From assembly GCA_017481205.1 (NCBI GenBank), contig JAFUPN010000001.1:1-64000 (forward strand): a stretch of 64,000 nucleotides of DNA, given 5' to 3'. This DNA is from Clostridia bacterium (GTDB lineage Bacteria; Bacillota; Clostridia; UMGS1810). Below the pieces are notes generated by a model, which saw only the letters and a list, made by a program, of their open reading frames with translations, searched no databases and was not told the origin of the DNA. Shown here in pieces: positions 61,588 through 64,000 of the stretch (positions are counted from its first letter, which is position 1; each line of letters opens with the position of its first letter). A program made the position numbers and the translations under genes.

Positions 61588-64000
61588 ATGAAAAAAGCAT
61601 TATCATTATTACTTGCTGTGTGTATGATAATAACAGCTCTTCCTATGGCAGTTTTTGCCGAAGATGCTGCAGATACCTCTTCATACAAAGCAGGTGACCT
61701 TGTATGGAGCTATGACTTTGAGAGTGTTAGTGGAAGTCTTCTCGGCAATGCTCCCGAGGGCTTCACCTTCTCAAACAATTCCGGTGCATCTGTGCTCAAA
61801 GCAGATGTAGTGGAAAACGCCGGCAACAAGTATCTTCACCACACAACAGACAGAACAGGCACCACAGGAGGCTACAGCCAGTATATGCAGATAGCTGTTC
61901 CCGATGAAGCCAAGGACGAAGATGGCTACTTCACCTTCGAGGTTGATATGAAGCTCGAAAAGTTCAATGCCGAGACCATGAGCGCAGTTGATAGCGCTAA
62001 TGCCAGTCTGATGAAGTACACCGAGTACAATGTCGGTCTGTACAATGTACAGGGTGGCAACAGAGCTGCATATTTCACCATGAACCCCAAGGCTGCCGCA
62101 GACAACGGCAACTCTAACGGATTTGCTTTAAACGGTGACCGTATACCTTCAAATGTGAAACAGAAGGTATGGCTCAACGGCAATACTTATGACCAGATAT
62201 GGCGTCCCTACGCTTGGAACAACTACCGCTTTGTGGTAAGAAAACAGCAGAATGCGGATACAGGCGCAGATGAGTATTTTGCCGACTTGTATCTCAACGG
62301 TGTATATTTCTACAGAATCGGTCAGAGAAACACAACAGCTAATTTTGCTACCTTTACCATGGCAATGGTTATGAATGCCGGTATTACCCACGCAGGTTAT
62401 TACCTTGACAACCCCAGATTCTATTACGGTGTGACCGAAGCTGATGGTGCTGTTTCAGCCAAAGGCGCATTCAAGCTGGATAACTTCGATTTCAATGACA
62501 AGCCTGCATATACCTATGCCGCAACAGACGGCTCTACTACCTATGCAAGCGGATATCCTTATATCCAGGGTGAGGATGTAGACCATGTAATGGGTACAAT
62601 CAGACGTTACAACGCATGGAACATGACTCTCGATATCCAGAAGGGTAAGCACGGTAAGGCAGCAGAGGATTCTTCACTCTCTGTTACCGGTAACGGCAGA
62701 ATCAACTTTGACCGTCAGGTGACTGAATCAACCTCCAACGCCACAACATACTCTACCCCTCACGGCACAATGCTTGCTGAGGGCGATACTCTGGAGATTG
62801 CTACAGATGTACTCTTTACCGACACATCAAAGGCATTTACTCTCCAGACTTATCTCCACGGTGACGGAGGTTCAGATCGTCTTGCAATTCAGGTTACACC
62901 AAACTACTACGGTCACGGTCACTGGCAGGATGCCGATGATTTCCAGAATCACAGAACAGAAATCAGCCCAGGTCTGCCTCTTAACAAGTGGATAAGACTC
63001 AAGCTCTTTATCACCAGAGGTACATCCACCAGCTACAACAAATATTCTATCTATGCAGATAATATCGCCATTGTAGAAAATGCAGACCTCGCATACTGGT
63101 ACAGTGACGAAAGCTTCCCCGATAAGGCTATCAGTGATACTCCTGTTTCCGTAAAGGGCGAAGCGCTCAAGACAGGTTTCTCAAAAATATACTTCCACGG
63201 TAATGCTAATTACGACAACATCACCTTCGGCAGATACCTTGGCGGTGCTACATATTCTGTAGACAGCAATATCCCTGTTATCATGGGTAAAGACAACCCC
63301 GAAGGCACCATGCCCTCAATCAGAGGTAAGGTATTCCCTGGTACCTGCACACTGGCTGAGATTATCTCTCAGTTCGGTCTTGATACAGATGAGGCAGTAG
63401 CTTCTTATGTGGTTCGTGACGAAAGCGGTAACACAGTTACAGACTATACTCAGGCTGCAGGCGGCAAGTACATTGACATCACCACCGCAGGTGGAGAGCA
63501 TATGTATGCAACTCTCTCCGCAGACAAATATCTCCAGAATGTTACCGAGGTAACTGACGGCGCTTTTGGCAACTTCACACTCCACGATGGTGCCATCACT
63601 GCAGAGAACGTAGCGGCAGGCTACGGCAGAGCTGCCAGTGACAATAGCATTAAGATTACAAATACCGATACTGCAAATCCAGACAGAGTTGTTAAATACA
63701 CTCCCAATTCCTATGACAACAGTGTATTTGAGCTGTCATTCCTTGCTGATGAAAATACCAACTTCAACATGGGCTACGATGTACTCTACATCATAGACGG
63801 CGGAAATACAGATGCAAGAAAGAATAATACCGGTTCTGCAAGAGGTTATGCTCAGATTCTTACAATCAAGGATGGCATAATCACAGGCCACAGGAACCCA
63901 AGTGCTACAGTATTCAATATCGGCACATACAATGTGGGCGAATGGACAAAGCTTCGTCTGCGCTTTGACAATGCTGAAAAATACGGTTGGGTTAGCATAA
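61588..64000 (+). CDS. Large secreted LamG-like protein, 3' end outside the window
   Basis: Open from ATG 61588 to the window end, more than 800 codons without a stop. Signal peptide about 1-24 (KKALSLLLAVCMIITALPMA). It contains repeated LamG/concanavalin-like beta-sandwich segments: VWSYDFESVSG with YADLYLNGVYF-like stretches near 215-230, FKLDNFDFND near 295, and VFELSFLADENTNF near 715. These resemble the LamG modules of the two lyases. No catalytic motif is visible in the part present. GAAAGGA precedes the start. It is probably another enzyme or binding protein of the polysaccharide locus. Confidence 0.75.
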   Translation, partial: MKKALSLLLAVCMIITALPMAVFAEDAADTSSYKAGDLVWSYDFESVSGSLLGNAPEGFTFSNNSGASVLKADVVENAGNKYLHHTTDRTGTTGGYSQYMQIAVPDEAKDEDGYFTFEVDMKLEKFNAETMSAVDSANASLMKYTEYNVGLYNVQGGNRAAYFTMNPKAAADNGNSNGFALNGDRIPSNVKQKVWLNGNTYDQIWRPYAWNNYRFVVRKQQNADTGADEYFADLYLNGVYFYRIGQRNTTANFATFTMAMVMNAGITHAGYYLDNPRFYYGVTEADGAVSAKGAFKLDNFDFNDKPAYTYAATDGSTTYASGYPYIQGEDVDHVMGTIRRYNAWNMTLDIQKGKHGKAAEDSSLSVTGNGRINFDRQVTESTSNATTYSTPHGTMLAEGDTLEIATDVLFTDTSKAFTLQTYLHGDGGSDRLAIQVTPNYYGHGHWQDADDFQNHRTEISPGLPLNKWIRLKLFITRGTSTSYNKYSIYADNIAIVENADLAYWYSDESFPDKAISDTPVSVKGEALKTGFSKIYFHGNANYDNITFGRYLGGATYSVDSNIPVIMGKDNPEGTMPSIRGKVFPGTCTLAEIISQFGLDTDEAVASYVVRDESGNTVTDYTQAAGGKYIDITTAGGEHMYATLSADKYLQNVTEVTDGAFGNFTLHDGAITAENVAAGYGRAASDNSIKITNTDTANPDRVVKYTPNSYDNSVFELSFLADENTNFNMGYDVLYIIDGGNTDARKNNTGSARGYAQILTIKDGIITGHRNPSATVFNIGTYNVGEWTKLRLRFDNAEKYGWVSI

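Overview
The window looks like chromosome from an anaerobic, low-GC Gram-positive bacterium of the class Clostridia. The basis is AddAB-type recombination, a FASII operon with the flavin enoyl reductase FabK, S-layer homology (SLH) surface proteins, DegV, clostridial repeat elements, strong AGGAGG-type ribosome binding sites and TTGACA-17-TATAAT promoters. A pectin- or glycan-degrading gut commensal fits the 42-64 kb region, but the species cannot be fixed from sequence alone.

Layout. (1) 0.1-5.7 kb: a DUF5107/TPR sugar-related protein on the minus strand faces an unusual regulator (sugar-binding-like sensor plus LuxR-type HTH), followed by an aldose 1-epimerase-like gene. (2) 5.7-12.6 kb: addB-addA. 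(3) 12.7-14.8 kb: rplM-rpsI, then cysK. (4) 14.8-23.4 kb: a TetR regulator and a FASII operon fabH-acpP-fabK-fabD-fabG-fabF-fabZ-accD-accA. accB and accC are missing; a structured repeat lies between fabZ and accD. (5) 23.6-29.6 kb: bioY, htpG, cls, a short RsuA-type pseudouridine synthase, a GreA-type factor and trmO. (6) 29.6-36.4 kb: a decayed, accessory-looking stretch with a frameshifted SGNH hydrolase, a second TetR gene whose leader holds a repeat element, an SLH protein, an M13 peptidase broken by an amber stop and a 3' truncation, tRNA-Ser(GGA) and a LysM-CAP protein. (7) 36.4-42.3 kb: a nitroreductase, a DegV protein, and larE-larB-larC followed by a secreted nuclease. (8) 42.7-64 kb: a polysaccharide-degradation locus with two SLH proteins, two very large paralogous heparinase II/III-like lyases, an AraC regulator, an LplABC-type sugar ABC importer without its ATPase, a structured RNA candidate and a large LamG-type secreted protein that runs off the window.

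How parts connect. The TetR gene ahead of fabH has a perfect palindrome (AGCACAC-N-GTGTGCT core) just downstream of its own -10 box. The same core lies over the -35 box of the distant degV gene. DegV proteins bind fatty acids, so this suggests one lipid regulon. bioY directly after accA fits the biotin need of acetyl-CoA carboxylase.

The most unusual non-coding content is a family of about 240-270 bp repeats (three copies: 14.8, 21.4 and 30.7 kb). They share short sequence blocks, while a long hairpin keeps its pairing with different bases. One copy is split by a second, MITE-like element with a TTAAG-type target duplication. A separate structured RNA candidate lies at 61.35-61.52 kb.
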